Shown: positions 6,981 through 14,313, numbered from the stretch's first letter. The stretch: DNA of 49,227 nt from Catalinimonas alkaloidigena (GCF_900100765.1 NZ_FNFO01000019.1:1-49227); one strand, 5' to 3'. Program-made: numbers and translations. Notes: generated by a model from the sequence alone, not told the origin.

Positions 6981-7436
6981 ATGTCATCCATTCAGCTTTT
7001 GGTACCGGAAACGGTACCCGTCCCCATTCCTTGCTCCCCGCCCCCTGCCAGATCGGGCAAAACCCGACCGGGGAAAGGCAAAACCCACCACAAACGCAAA
7101 AAGCGCCGCAGCCGCCAGCGCGGTCGGTTTCGACTCACGACCGAGGAATGGACGGCGCTGGCCAAGGCCTCCGTGGTGATCAAGTTCTGGGACAACCGGT
7201 ATCCCCGTGGGAAGCGGTTTCTCGCCTTTCGTCGCCACCGACGTGGCGTACTCTGCACCGAAGAAGACGAGATCGGCCAACTCAAACGAATGGTGCTGCG
7301 CAAGAATGCGCACATCGAGTACTGCTACCTCTACGTGAAGAGTGTCAGCGGCCTGTGGGTCTACATGGAACGCTACGATCCGTTCTTGCTCCAGTGGCTT
7401 CCTCCGGCCGACCGGTCGTCGGGCTATACCAGATAA
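6981..7436 (+). CDS. Basic protein of unknown function
   Basis: The ATG at 6981, directly after the conserved leader motif, gives 151 residues. A TTG at 6957 is open but less likely. Residues of about 20-45 are very rich in Lys, Arg and Pro and could contact DNA or RNA. The rest (about 47-150) has a Trp/Tyr/Arg-rich alpha-beta pattern with the sequence Glu-Glu-Asp-Glu-Ile-Gly-Gln-Leu-Lys. No family is recognised. It follows the initiator gene by 29 bases and may be co-transcribed with it or expressed from its own leader. Confidence 0.7.
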   Translation: MSSIQLLVPETVPVPIPCSPPPARSGKTRPGKGKTHHKRKKRRSRQRGRFRLTTEEWTALAKASVVIKFWDNRYPRGKRFLAFRRHRRGVLCTEEDEIGQLKRMVLRKNAHIEYCYLYVKSVSGLWVYMERYDPFLLQWLPPADRSSGYTR

Positions 7437-7449
7437 AGCGGGAAATTAA

Positions 7450-7457
7450 TATCTTTG
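7450..7457 (+). promoter_or_regulatory. Possible Bacteroidota -7 promoter box
   Basis: TATCTTTG matches the Bacteroidota -7 consensus TAnnTTTG exactly. A good -33 element at the expected distance is not seen, so support is partial. A transcript starting near 7465 would meet the terminator at 7508 and be about 75 bases long. Confidence 0.35.
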
Positions 7458-7507
7458 TACTCCTGTTTCCCTTCCGGAATTACGGCAAGGGATGATGTAC
7501 ATTTGCC

Positions 7508-7538
7508 AGCCTTCGATACCAGTTATCGAAGGCTTTTT
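7508..7538 (+). terminator. Rho-independent terminator
   Basis: Perfect 11-bp arms at 7508-7518 and 7524-7534 with a 5-base loop and a following T-run. It ends transcription from 6981-7436 or from the possible promoter at 7450. Confidence 0.85.
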
Positions 7539-7570
7539 GCTTGATAACCAGCCCTTTATAATAAGTTTAG

Positions 7571-7623
7571 AAATAGATGAAATATTTTATATATTTGAAA
7601 TATTTCATCTATTTGAAATATTT
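7571..7623. repeat. AT-rich inverted and direct repeats, operator candidate
   Basis: AAATAGATGAAATATT at 7571-7586 is perfectly complementary to 7599-7614 (16-bp arms, 12-base spacer). A 14-base direct repeat TATTTGAAATATTT occurs at 7592-7605 and 7610-7623. The block lies immediately upstream of the gene at 7641, so it probably binds a regulator of that gene. A centromere or iteron set is the alternative. Confidence 0.65.
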
Positions 7624-7640
7624 ATCAATCAAACCAAGCC

Positions 7641-8198
7641 ATGAGCAACAAGATCCCCTACGAATTTCGCCTGGACAAAGTAGAAAGACTGTTAACTGCC
7701 TCCCTTGCCCCCGACCAGGCTTATGTGGACCTGAATCAAGACGTAAGTGATCAGGACCCAGGCAGTTGCAAGGTGGTAAAGGCGGATGCTCCGAGCATAG
7801 TCCTAACGTATCCGGCCCTGTGGCTCGTGATCGGCAGCGAAGGCGTTTACCTGGTGTCCAACCACGTGCGTCCCAACGAAATCTCTCCCCGCAAGGATCT
7901 GACCCGGCGGGTCTACGCCACGGGTACCGACGCCATCCGTCCTGCGCCCGGCGAACAAGAGTCGATCGAGATGATTGTGGCCTTCCGGTCGGCTGAATTG
8001 CAGCGGTTCATCCAAGACAACCGCAAGGCCGATTCGGCCTTTCTTCACCTTCTCCTTTACCTCACATCGGAAGAAAACAAGTTCCGTCTTTCCAACCAGT
8101 CGGCATTTCACCCACAGGTGCTGCCCATTTCGCCCTCCCAAGAGGAATCGGCATTTCACCCACGGGTGCTGCCCATTTCGCCCTCCCAAGAGGAATAA
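7641..8198 (+). CDS. Unknown protein with recent C-terminal tandem duplication
   Basis: The product has 185 residues. The body (about residues 1-150) has beta-rich character and no recognised motif. The last 32 residues are two copies of a 16-residue unit that differ at one position (Gln versus Arg), encoded by a 48-bp tandem repeat. The start ATG at 7641 follows AAACCAAGCC, a partial form of the leader motif. It is probably controlled by the repeats at 7571. Confidence 0.75.
   Translation: MSNKIPYEFRLDKVERLLTASLAPDQAYVDLNQDVSDQDPGSCKVVKADAPSIVLTYPALWLVIGSEGVYLVSNHVRPNEISPRKDLTRRVYATGTDAIRPAPGEQESIEMIVAFRSAELQRFIQDNRKADSAFLHLLLYLTSEENKFRLSNQSAFHPQVLPISPSQEESAFHPRVLPISPSQEE
8100..8195 (+). 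repeat. 48-bp tandem duplication
   Basis: Two units, 8100-8147 and 8148-8195, differ at a single base. The unit length keeps the reading frame and the repeat ends exactly at the stop codon of the gene at 7641. The near identity indicates a recent event. Confidence 0.9.
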
Positions 8199-8213
8199 GT
8201 TAGTCCCATTACC

Positions 8214-8228
8214 AAAACCAAATCACAC
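8214..8228 (+). promoter_or_regulatory. Leader motif AAAACCAAATCACAC, copy 2
   Basis: Full-length copy ending 3 bases before the ATG at 8232. Compare 6964, 8767, 11375, 29434 and 30100. Confidence 0.75.
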
Positions 8229-8231
8229 AGT

Positions 8232-8753
8232 ATGTCCAAAAAGAAGTTCATCATGTTTCGAGGACACGAAGTAAGCCCCGAATGGCCGGAAGTCGTTCGG
8301 GAGGCGCAACGCGACTCACACATCTACCGCAACGGTGTGCTGATGGAACGTGTCACCTTCGGCCGTGAACCCGGCAGTACGGCCCCGCAAGGCCCCTGTT
8401 GGGATTGTCACGCCATCGAGGGGGAATACCATGTGCCGGGATGCCGGTACGAGGTGTGTCCCAACTGCGGACAGCAACTCGTCTCCTGCCCCTGTGCGCC
8501 GGATGCTCCCCCCACGGGTGGGATTCAGCGGGCCAAGCTGCTCATCGAGTCGGTCGGCCGTCAGACCAAAGTCTACTCGGTGCTGCTGAACGGCAAGCGC
8601 ATCTACCAGTCCTCTCCTACCAAAAAAGACTACCTCGCCCTGATCGGCAAGGGCAACCGGGTGCTGCTGCGCTTTCAACGTCAGGACGTGATCGGCGGCA
8701 AACAGAGCGCCCCGTACCTACATGATCCTACCTGCTGGTTGGCAACGATCTAG
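8232..8753 (+). CDS. Zinc-knuckle protein, paralogue of 29453-30016
   Basis: The product has 173 residues. It begins Met-Ser-Lys-Lys and soon has Arg-Gly-x-Glu then Pro-Glu-Trp-Pro. The central part (about residues 56-86) carries a Cys-rich module: Cys-x2-Cys, Gly-Glu-x-His-Val-x-Gly-Cys, Cys-Pro-x-Cys and Ser-Cys-x-Cys, very probably binding one or two zinc ions. The C-terminal part has Ser-x-Pro-Thr and an Ile-Gly-Lys-Gly-like strand-turn. The gene at 29453 encodes the same layout with the same cysteine spacing and the same leader. Role unknown. A host-takeover or nucleic-acid-binding role is possible. Confidence 0.8.
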   Translation: MSKKKFIMFRGHEVSPEWPEVVREAQRDSHIYRNGVLMERVTFGREPGSTAPQGPCWDCHAIEGEYHVPGCRYEVCPNCGQQLVSCPCAPDAPPTGGIQRAKLLIESVGRQTKVYSVLLNGKRIYQSSPTKKDYLALIGKGNRVLLRFQRQDVIGGKQSAPYLHDPTCWLATI

Positions 8754-8766
8754 TTTCTTTTTACTA

Positions 8767-8781
8767 AAAACCAAATCACAC
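8767..8781 (+). promoter_or_regulatory. Leader motif AAAACCAAATCACAC, copy 3
   Basis: Full-length copy ending 8 bases before the ATG at 8790. Confidence 0.75.
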
Positions 8782-8789
8782 ATTGCATT

Positions 8790-9674
8790 ATGGAACAACC
8801 TTTTGAGCGGCAGGCCCACGTGGTCTGCAAGATCCACTCCAACGGCGATCACGAGTATTGGGTAGACGGAACACTGCTGGATCTGGGTGATTCACTGCGC
8901 CACGTCCACCACTCCCCCACGGGCTTTCGCCACGGGTACGGCGGGTCGGGTCCCGGTCAACTGGCGTTTGCCATCTGCCTGGCCCTGTATCAGGATGTGG
9001 TGGTCGCCAAAACCGTCTACATGAAGTTCAAATGGACGTATGTGCAGTACTGGCCCATTGACGAAGGCTTCGATCACCTGGTGCAGGTGCCCGTCGATCC
9101 GGTACGACTCTGGAACCTCACCGACGACTACCAACACCGGTTGGAATTTGCCCAATGGCAGGAAGAACAGCGCGTGCTGCTGGCCGAAGAGGCCGAAGAA
9201 GAGTCCCGACGCTGGCCGGAAGGACTAGACCCTTCGCTGCTCCTGAGCAAGCCGGTGGAAGAACGACCGTTGTCCAAACGGGACCAGCTGATGCTTGCGC
9301 TGGCACCCTACTTTGTTGACTTTGAGTTTAGCCTTCCCTCCCGTCCGGCCAAGGGCCTGTGTCGCCTGCTGGTGGTGCCGGAACTGGCGCTGGTGATCTG
9401 TTCGGAGCACCCTCAAAACCCTTCCATGAGTGTGACCAATGCGGCAGAATACCTTTTTCTACAGATCACGGAGGCCTACAACCTGGATCGGGACGAAGTA
9501 ACCTGGATTGAGCACTATGCTTTCGAAAACGAGCGCGTTGCGCCGGAATTTGATTTCGTGGAGTTTCACCAACTCGGCGGCGGTGCATACCGCCCCGACT
9601 GGCACAATCCCACCGATGAATTGATTCCCTTGCTGGAAAAGGCGCTGTACCACAAGAAAGGACTGGTGGCATGA
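8790..9674 (+). CDS. DUF6166-like N-terminal domain fused to an unknown domain
   Basis: The product has 294 residues. Residues of about 45-85 contain Gly-Tyr-Gly-Gly-Ser-Gly-Pro-Gly-Gln-Leu-Ala-Phe-Ala-Ile, the core of the DUF6166 family found in phages and mobile elements. The middle (about 115-165) is an acidic, Glu-rich helical linker. The C-terminal part (about 170-294) is a separate alpha-beta domain of unknown type. The molecular role of DUF6166 is not established. The last codons overlap the next gene (ATGA). Confidence 0.75.
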   Translation: MEQPFERQAHVVCKIHSNGDHEYWVDGTLLDLGDSLRHVHHSPTGFRHGYGGSGPGQLAFAICLALYQDVVVAKTVYMKFKWTYVQYWPIDEGFDHLVQVPVDPVRLWNLTDDYQHRLEFAQWQEEQRVLLAEEAEEESRRWPEGLDPSLLLSKPVEERPLSKRDQLMLALAPYFVDFEFSLPSRPAKGLCRLLVVPELALVICSEHPQNPSMSVTNAAEYLFLQITEAYNLDRDEVTWIEHYAFENERVAPEFDFVEFHQLGGGAYRPDWHNPTDELIPLLEKALYHKKGLVA

Positions 9675-10024
9675 GTCCGGAAGAAGGAAAAGCCATTTTC
9701 TCGCTCAAACGGCCGTGTGCGGATTGCCCGTTCCGGTCGGATGTGGCGTTTTACCTACACGCGAAGCGCCGGGCAGAAATTGCCCGGCAGCTTCGTGCTG
9801 GAGAGAAGTTCGCCTGTCATAAGACCGTTACCTACACGGCCTCGGGCAACGCCGTGGCGGGTCCCACGTCCAAGATGTGCGCCGGGGCCATGATTGCCCT
9901 GGAGCGGACCACGGGGCCGAATCTGTTCATGCTCTACGGGCAGATGCTTGGCTTTTATGACAGTTCCCGACTGGATTGGAATGCTCCGGTAATTAAGTTA
10001 GAAGACTTTGAGCGATGCTGTTAA
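9671..10024 (+). CDS. DUF6283-like cysteine protein
   Basis: This 117-residue protein has a family-like Cys pattern: Lys-Arg-Pro-Cys-Ala-Asp-Cys-Pro-Phe-Arg near residues 13-22, a Cys-His about residue 49, and Met-Cys-Ala-Gly-Ala-Met near 75. These residues probably bind a metal or an iron-sulfur cluster. Such small proteins are common in phages and actinobacterial plasmids, and their function is unknown. It is coupled by an ATGA overlap to the gene before, and its 3' end overlaps the gene after by 10 bases. Confidence 0.7.
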   Translation: MSPEEGKAIFSLKRPCADCPFRSDVAFYLHAKRRAEIARQLRAGEKFACHKTVTYTASGNAVAGPTSKMCAGAMIALERTTGPNLFMLYGQMLGFYDSSRLDWNAPVIKLEDFERCC

Positions 10025-10257
10025 AAGTGAGTCTGGTACGTGCCAATGAGCTTCAGCCGGGCATGTACGTGATCAATGTAGGAGTGGTGGAGCGTGTGGT
10101 AGAACATAATCCCCTCCGCTACTTCACCCACTCTCCGGAAGGTACGGTGCATGTCTACTTTCAGCCGTGCCTGATTGCCAAGGTCCACTGCATCCGGTAC
10201 AACCCGTACGACGTAGTGCAGGTGAATAACGAGCCTTTTGCGAACTTTTTGAGATAA
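10015..10257 (+). CDS. Small beta-rich protein of unknown function
   Basis: The product has 80 residues. Its pattern (Pro-Gly-Met-Tyr-Val-Ile-Asn-Val-Gly-Val-Val-Glu-Arg-Val) is that of a small beta-barrel such as an SH3-like or Hint-like fragment. It overlaps the preceding gene by 10 bases and is the last gene before the terminator at 10271. No family is assigned. Confidence 0.65.
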   Translation: MLLKVSLVRANELQPGMYVINVGVVERVVEHNPLRYFTHSPEGTVHVYFQPCLIAKVHCIRYNPYDVVQVNNEPFANFLR

Positions 10258-10270
10258 AACGTAACCATTG

Positions 10271-10318
10271 AAAAAGATCCAAAATGACCCTGGGCCTTTT
10301 TGGATCTTTTTATTTTTT
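10271..10318 (+). terminator. Strong Rho-independent terminator
   Basis: Perfect 14-bp arms at 10271-10284 and 10298-10311 with a T-rich tail. It ends the 8790-10257 operon. The A-rich 5' side means it may also work on the minus strand. Confidence 0.88.
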
Positions 10319-10332
10319 AAAGCTTTGTATCT

Positions 10333-10533
10333 ATGAATCCCTTTGCTCTCATCAATCGAACTTGGCAGCGATTAACGTGTTCACACACCTACCGGCCGCA
10401 CACGCTGTTGGATAAGCAACAAACCGATATTTTAGAAAGTGTCCCGGCCTATCGGTTTCGGTACATAGCGCGCTGTACTCAATGCGGAAAGGAGACCATC
10501 AAAGAAACGACACACCCGATCGCCTGGTACTAG
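10333..10533 (+). CDS. Small zinc-ribbon protein
   Basis: This 66-residue protein has Cys-Ser-His near residues 16-18 and Cys-Thr-Gln-Cys-Gly-Lys near 48-53, a likely Cys2His/Cys2 zinc site. It stands alone between a terminator and a converging minus-strand unit. The neighbour at 10636 on the opposite strand has a comparable pattern (Arg-Leu-Leu, Cys-x-His, Arg-Cys-x2-Cys), so the two may be diverged copies. Confidence 0.6.
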   Translation: MNPFALINRTWQRLTCSHTYRPHTLLDKQQTDILESVPAYRFRYIARCTQCGKETIKETTHPIAWY

Positions 10534-10635
10534 CCTAAATTGTACTCTCCTTTTTTGAGAGGTGCCTATGCTGCGCGGTAAGGCCGTTTTTGTGCCGATC
10601 GGTGGACATGATTTCTTGCGTGAAACCAAGTCGAC

Positions 10636-10824
10636 TCAATCCATGCAGGAAGGCAACTCTTTATAAATGTCGCCTTTGACGACCCATCGGGTATCGCGGC
10701 ATTTGATGCACCGAATGACCAGGATTTGATAATCGAGCATGTACTGGTGATCACACGTCTTTTTGCGGGTCAACAGGCGTTTGAGCCATCCCCGACGCTT
10801 CTTCACGGGCACGTTCATGGGCAA
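10636..10824 (-). CDS. Small zinc-ribbon protein
   Basis: This 62-residue protein is basic at the N-terminus and has Cys-Asp-His-Gln-Tyr near 24-28 and Arg-Cys-Ile-Lys-Cys near 38-42, a probable zinc site. It overlaps the upstream gene 10751-10987 by 74 bases in another frame, so the start could be further in. It resembles the product of 10333-10533 in size and pattern. Bases 10534-10635 between the two show nothing clear. Confidence 0.5.
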   Translation of the reverse strand: MPMNVPVKKRRGWLKRLLTRKKTCDHQYMLDYQILVIRCIKCRDTRWVVKGDIYKELPSCMD

Positions 10825-10987
10825 GGAGTTCGCGTAACTGATTCACATAGTTCATACGACTGATCCGGCCATCGAGGTATTGGCGGGTAGCTTCCACAAA
10901 GCCGTCGCACCCGGCCACCTCAAAGACCATGATGCCCTCCAGCAACAGCATGGCCCAAAGCCCCATTGTGGTGACGCCATCATTCAT
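10751..10987 (-). CDS. Small unknown protein, minus-strand operon
   Basis: The product has 78 residues: a hydrophobic N-terminal third (Met/Leu-rich, Gly-Leu-Trp-Ala-Met-Leu-Leu) that may insert in the membrane, then a charged helical part. It overlaps the gene upstream by 8 bases and the gene downstream by 74 bases. No family is recognised. Confidence 0.55.
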   Translation of the reverse strand: MNDGVTTMGLWAMLLLEGIMVFEVAGCDGFVEATRQYLDGRISRMNYVNQLRELLAHERAREEASGMAQTPVDPQKDV

Positions 10988-11264
10988 GATCCTGACTGCG
11001 GGTGATGTTGATTTCTTTGAGTAGTTGCGCCAGGGAGGCTTGCACCTGCGGCGTCATGTCGAGCTGGTCTGCATCCCGGTAGAGCCGCCGCAGTTCCTGT
11101 ACCAGGCGCAACTTGGCTTCGACCGTCTGCATGTGCAGGACCATTTGTTTGTGGACCAGGCGCTGATGCACAAGGTCCTGGAGTATGGGACTCAGCTTAT
11201 GCACCACAAACATGAGCAAGAGTACCAGGAGCGCTATGAGCGTGAGTTGAGGCAAGGGGAGCAT
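10980..11264 (-). CDS. Small membrane-anchored helical protein
   Basis: The product has 94 residues. An N-terminal hydrophobic helix (about residues 5-22) is followed by a helical Leu/Gln/Arg-rich cytoplasmic or periplasmic region. It is the first gene of a three-gene minus-strand operon (11264 to 10636). The layout suggests a membrane-associated factor, for example in exclusion or lysis control. Nothing more specific can be said. Confidence 0.6.
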   Translation of the reverse strand: MLPLPQLTLIALLVLLLMFVVHKLSPILQDLVHQRLVHKQMVLHMQTVEAKLRLVQELRRLYRDADQLDMTPQVQASLAQLLKEINITRSQDHE

Positions 11265-11374
11265 GGAACGGGTTGCAGCTTCTAAGCCTGAAGGTACTCA
11301 AAAGCGGAGGGCAAAAAAAAGAGGGCGCGCAACGCGCACCCCCCTATGGCTCTTTTCTCCCCCTGGGGGAGTCC

Positions 11375-11387
11375 AAAACCAAATCAC
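11375..11387 (+). promoter_or_regulatory. Leader motif AAAACCAAATCAC, copy 4 (no clear gene)
   Basis: The motif is followed directly by GTG at 11388, which opens a 54-codon frame to 11552 of doubtful composition. The surrounding 11265-11696 otherwise holds the inverted repeat at 11601 and no supported gene. It may be a relic of a deleted gene or the leader of a short peptide. Confidence 0.5.
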
Positions 11388-11600
11388 GTGACAAAGTTAG
11401 AAACTTTAGATCATCAGGCGAGAAAACCTGATGAAAAGGTCGAAAAGTGTACCGAAAAAATCCCCCCCTCAAAATTTCGAAAAAAATGTGCGTTTCCAGC
11501 GCGTAGAGCAGCTTGGCTTCCCCCCCTTTTCTGTACCGGGCAAATCAGGTGATTTTTTTGGACACAGTTGAGTAACTTCATGCCTGAGTCCGTAAAAGAA

Positions 11601-11635
11601 AATGGGTCAACGTCCCTCAACGACATTGACCCATT
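11601..11635. repeat. 10-bp inverted repeat, possible res site or operator
   Basis: AATGGGTCAA at 11601-11610 is perfectly complementary to TTGACCCATT at 11626-11635 around 15 bases. It lies 61 bases upstream of the serine recombinase start. Resolvases usually bind such repeats next to their own gene. Confidence 0.5.
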
Positions 11636-11696
11636 GTATGCTGGATTCACCAAGACAGGAGATCCCCGTTTCATGGTGCAAGTTAACTCCCATGCT

Positions 11697-12407
11697 ATGA
11701 AACAGGAAACAATTCGGGTCGCCCTTTATACCAGGGTTTCGACCAAACATCAAAGTTGCGAACGCCAGGTGCGGGACCTGACGCGCTACGCCGCCAAACA
11801 CGGCTACCAGGTCGTCGAGATTTTTGAAGAGGTGTGCTCCGGCCGTTCCCGGCTGGAGAAGCGCCCGGTCTTGCAGAACCTGCTGGAACAGGTCCGTGAG
11901 GGCCGCTTCGACAAAGTGCTGGTGACTGAGATTTCACGGCTTTCCCGTGAACCCAAAGTGCAGATGGTCGTGCGCGACACACTGGAGCAGGCGCACGTCG
12001 CGCTCTACGTCCGCAACCTGGACATGGAAAGCATTTTGCCCAACGGCCGAATCAACTCCATGATGCACATCGTCATTGCCGTCTATACCGAAGTGGAGAA
12101 GAACTACTCGGAAGATACGGTCGACCGCATCTATTCCGGCCTGCGCAAAGCCCGTGAATCCGGCAAGCGCCTGGGCCGTCCGCCCGGTGCCACCTCGGCA
12201 CGGGACATGATCAAGAAATACCCCAAAGCGACGGTGGATCTGGAAAACGGCCTCTCCCTGCGGAAGGTGGCCACCTTGCACGGCCTGTCGAAATCGACCG
12301 TGCAGAACCTGAAGAAGTGCGTCGACGAGCGCCGATCGCAGCGGGGGAAGCACCGCAAGGCCCGGCCGAACGGGGAGATTCCCGTCCGGCCAGCGGCACA
12401 GAACTGA
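11697..12407 (+). CDS. Small serine recombinase (resolvase/invertase family)
   Basis: The ATG at 11697 gives 236 residues and puts the catalytic motif Tyr-Thr-Arg-Val-Ser-Thr at residues 11-16 with Ser15 as nucleophile. The frame is open further upstream (TTG 11568), but that would add a non-family extension. Residues to about 135 are the catalytic domain, including Glu-Ile-Ser-Arg-Leu-Ser-Arg. The Gly-Arg-Pro-Pro-Gly hinge and a C-terminal HTH (Ser-Leu-Arg-Lys-Val-Ala-x4-Leu-Ser-Lys-Ser-Thr-Val) follow. Such enzymes resolve multimers of plasmids and circular phage genomes. This fits the ParA system. DNA inversion is the alternative. Confidence 0.93.
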   Translation: MKQETIRVALYTRVSTKHQSCERQVRDLTRYAAKHGYQVVEIFEEVCSGRSRLEKRPVLQNLLEQVREGRFDKVLVTEISRLSREPKVQMVVRDTLEQAHVALYVRNLDMESILPNGRINSMMHIVIAVYTEVEKNYSEDTVDRIYSGLRKARESGKRLGRPPGATSARDMIKKYPKATVDLENGLSLRKVATLHGLSKSTVQNLKKCVDERRSQRGKHRKARPNGEIPVRPAAQN

Positions 12408-12449
12408 TTTTAAACCCAACCGGGATGTACGACCCATCCCCTGATCTGT

Positions 12450-12812
12450 ATGAACCCCTTCAGAACCGTGAAACCCGTTCCGGCCACTGGCAACCGGACA
12501 CGGGCCATGACGCAGGCCCGACTGCATAGCTCCCAAGTCATGCGTGACCTGGGGCACCGGGGCCGAATGCGACGCCATCACCTGCTGGCCCTCGTGCATG
12601 AAGTAGGGCGCAAGCGCTACTTCGTGCCTCATGTCTTCGACCTGCGGTTGAACCGGCACTACGGCAATTTCCGCTGCGAAGAGTGCGGGGCACACTTTCA
12701 CCATGCGCCATCAACCCTCTACGAGGGAAAAAGCCTGTGGAAGGAATGCGTCTGCGGCGACTGTACCAACCAGATCATCGCAGACGACTGGAACTACCGA
12801 CCCTATCGTTAG
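12450..12812 (+). CDS. Cysteine-rich zinc-ribbon-like protein
   Basis: This 120-residue protein is Arg/His-rich at the N-terminus. The C-terminal part has Cys-Glu-Glu-Cys-Gly near residues 76-80 and Cys-Val-Cys-Gly-Asp-Cys near 99-104, a probable zinc ribbon. It follows the recombinase by 42 bases. The function is unknown. Bases 12813-12985 downstream hold a T-rich stretch and no gene. Confidence 0.6.
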   Translation: MNPFRTVKPVPATGNRTRAMTQARLHSSQVMRDLGHRGRMRRHHLLALVHEVGRKRYFVPHVFDLRLNRHYGNFRCEECGAHFHHAPSTLYEGKSLWKECVCGDCTNQIIADDWNYRPYR

Positions 12813-12985
12813 TTGAACTATACCGGGGCGTTTGCTGCGGGCCAGCTCGCGCCGGCGCCACGGGTAACTCGCTGAGAAAGAGGGCTTCTCCAAATGCGAA
12901 AAAAAGGAACCAAAAAAGGGTAATTGTCTTTTTCTAAGACGGTTGCCCCTATCGTTATGTCTAACCAAAAACCTGGATTTTTCTG

Positions 12986-13978
12986 ATGGATACTCCTGTT
13001 GATCTTCATGCCTACGATCGGTACGTGATCTGTGTCTCGGGCGGGAAAGATTCGATTGCTTCCAAGATTGCGCTGCTGGACGAAGGTGTTGATCCGGAGC
13101 GGATCGAGATCTGGCACCAGTCGGTCGACGGCATGGAAAATACCCTTGACCGCTACTTTGACTGGCCGTGTACCGAAGGCTACGTGCGCGAGATCGCCGC
13201 CATGTTCAACCTACGCTTGCAGTGGAGTTGGCGCGCCTTCGGCATGTCGGGTGAAATGCACCGGCAGCACGAACGCACCAAAGACGTGTTCTATCGCTAC
13301 GAGGGGAGCGACGAGCGGCATCACCTGCCCACCACCGGCGGGCAGGAATCGACCCGGCGCAAGTTCCCGGCCAAGACGATCGGTACGGCGCGCTGGTGTT
13401 CCGGTTACCTCAAAATTCAGGTGGCCGGTCGGGTGCTGTCAGATCTGTCGGCCTTCAAAGGCACCAAAGAGGAACCGTTTCGCATCCTCTACGTGACCGG
13501 TGAACGGGCCGAAGAGTCCAAGAACCGCAGCCGTTACCCCCGTTTTGCGGAGCATCCTTCTACCTCGTCCGTCCGGACGGTACACCACTACCGGCCGGTG
13601 CTGCACTGGTCGGAACGTCGCGTCTGGGACGTGATGCAGTCGTGGGGCATTCTACCCCATCCGGCCTATTACCTGGGCTTTCCTCGGGTGTCCTGTCGTT
13701 CCTGCATTTTCCTCTCCCCGAACCAGTGGGCCACACTGGCCGAGATCCATCCGGACGTGATCGACCGCATCGAGCGGGACGAAACCGACTTCCAGTTCAC
13801 GCTGGACAACAACGTGTCGATCCGGCAACTGGTCGGAGCCGGAACGTCGATGATCGACGAGTCCAACCGCCACTGGATTCCGCTGGTACAACAGGACTGG
13901 AGGCGTCCGGTACTGGTCGCGCCCGACGAATGGCAGATGCCCAAGGGAGCCTACGGCGCGGAAGGGGGGGCGATATGA
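12986..13978 (+). CDS. DndC/PAPS-reductase-like PP-loop protein
   Basis: This 330-residue protein has the PP-loop Ser-Gly-Gly-Lys-Asp-Ser at residues 18-23, which binds the phosphates of ATP or PAPS. Gly-Glu-Arg-Ala-Glu-Glu-Ser-Lys-Asn-Arg near 170-180 is a typical adenylate-binding segment. Cys in Arg-Trp-Cys-Ser-Gly-Tyr-Leu-Lys (about 138) plus Cys-Arg-Ser-Cys (about 235-238) can hold an iron-sulfur cluster as in DndC. Relatives activate substrates for sulfur transfer, in assimilation or in DNA phosphorothioation. No dndDE-like partner is near. A DNA- or nucleotide-modification role in the phage is inferred. It is coupled to the next gene by an ATGA overlap. Confidence 0.85.
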   Translation: MDTPVDLHAYDRYVICVSGGKDSIASKIALLDEGVDPERIEIWHQSVDGMENTLDRYFDWPCTEGYVREIAAMFNLRLQWSWRAFGMSGEMHRQHERTKDVFYRYEGSDERHHLPTTGGQESTRRKFPAKTIGTARWCSGYLKIQVAGRVLSDLSAFKGTKEEPFRILYVTGERAEESKNRSRYPRFAEHPSTSSVRTVHHYRPVLHWSERRVWDVMQSWGILPHPAYYLGFPRVSCRSCIFLSPNQWATLAEIHPDVIDRIERDETDFQFTLDNNVSIRQLVGAGTSMIDESNRHWIPLVQQDWRRPVLVAPDEWQMPKGAYGAEGGAI

Positions 13979-14304
13979 TTCCCTCCATGATGCACCGGTG
14001 TCAACTCCAGTTCTTCGTGCGTCGGGAAGATGACGCTCATCCGTACGCCTGCATCTCCCGGTGGGTACGCATGTACCGGCCGTGGGAGCAAGAGTCGCTG
14101 TACGTGAAAGAGTACCTTACGCCGCTTGACTATGATCGCCTGGCTTCGTTCGGGGCAGCAGAATGGGACGGGGAGTACGGGAAAGTCGAACGGGTCGTCC
14201 ATCGAAAGGATGACGAGGGTCCGTACCTGTGGATCGGAGTCCGGTGCGGCCTGGAGACCAAGCGCGTGTCCGCTCTGAGTTCCGGACACGCGCTTGAAGA
14301 ATGA
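13975..14304 (+). CDS. Small unknown protein coupled to the PP-loop enzyme
   Basis: The ATG at 13975 overlaps the preceding stop and gives 109 residues. An internal ATG at 13987 is possible. The sequence is Tyr/Trp/Arg-rich, with alternating strands and Asp-Asp-Glu-Gly-Pro-Tyr-Leu-Trp-Ile-Gly near the C-terminus. No family is recognised. Tight coupling suggests it acts with the PP-loop protein. Confidence 0.65.
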   Translation: MIPSMMHRCQLQFFVRREDDAHPYACISRWVRMYRPWEQESLYVKEYLTPLDYDRLASFGAAEWDGEYGKVERVVHRKDDEGPYLWIGVRCGLETKRVSALSSGHALEE

Positions 14305-14313
14305 ATAAACGCA

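Noticed and set aside
11388-11552. 54-codon GTG frame after leader motif copy 4
   Set aside because: Composition is Lys/Pro/Cys-rich without structure, and the 3' part reads through T- and C-runs. It is kept only as a note with the motif.
11568-11696. N-terminal extension of the serine recombinase from TTG
   Set aside because: The catalytic domain starts right after the ATG at 11697, and the extension contains the inverted repeat expected to be a binding site.
13642-13974. Upstream extension of the 13975 gene
   Set aside because: It is the shadow of the PP-loop gene in another frame. The ATGA overlap at 13975 is the natural start.
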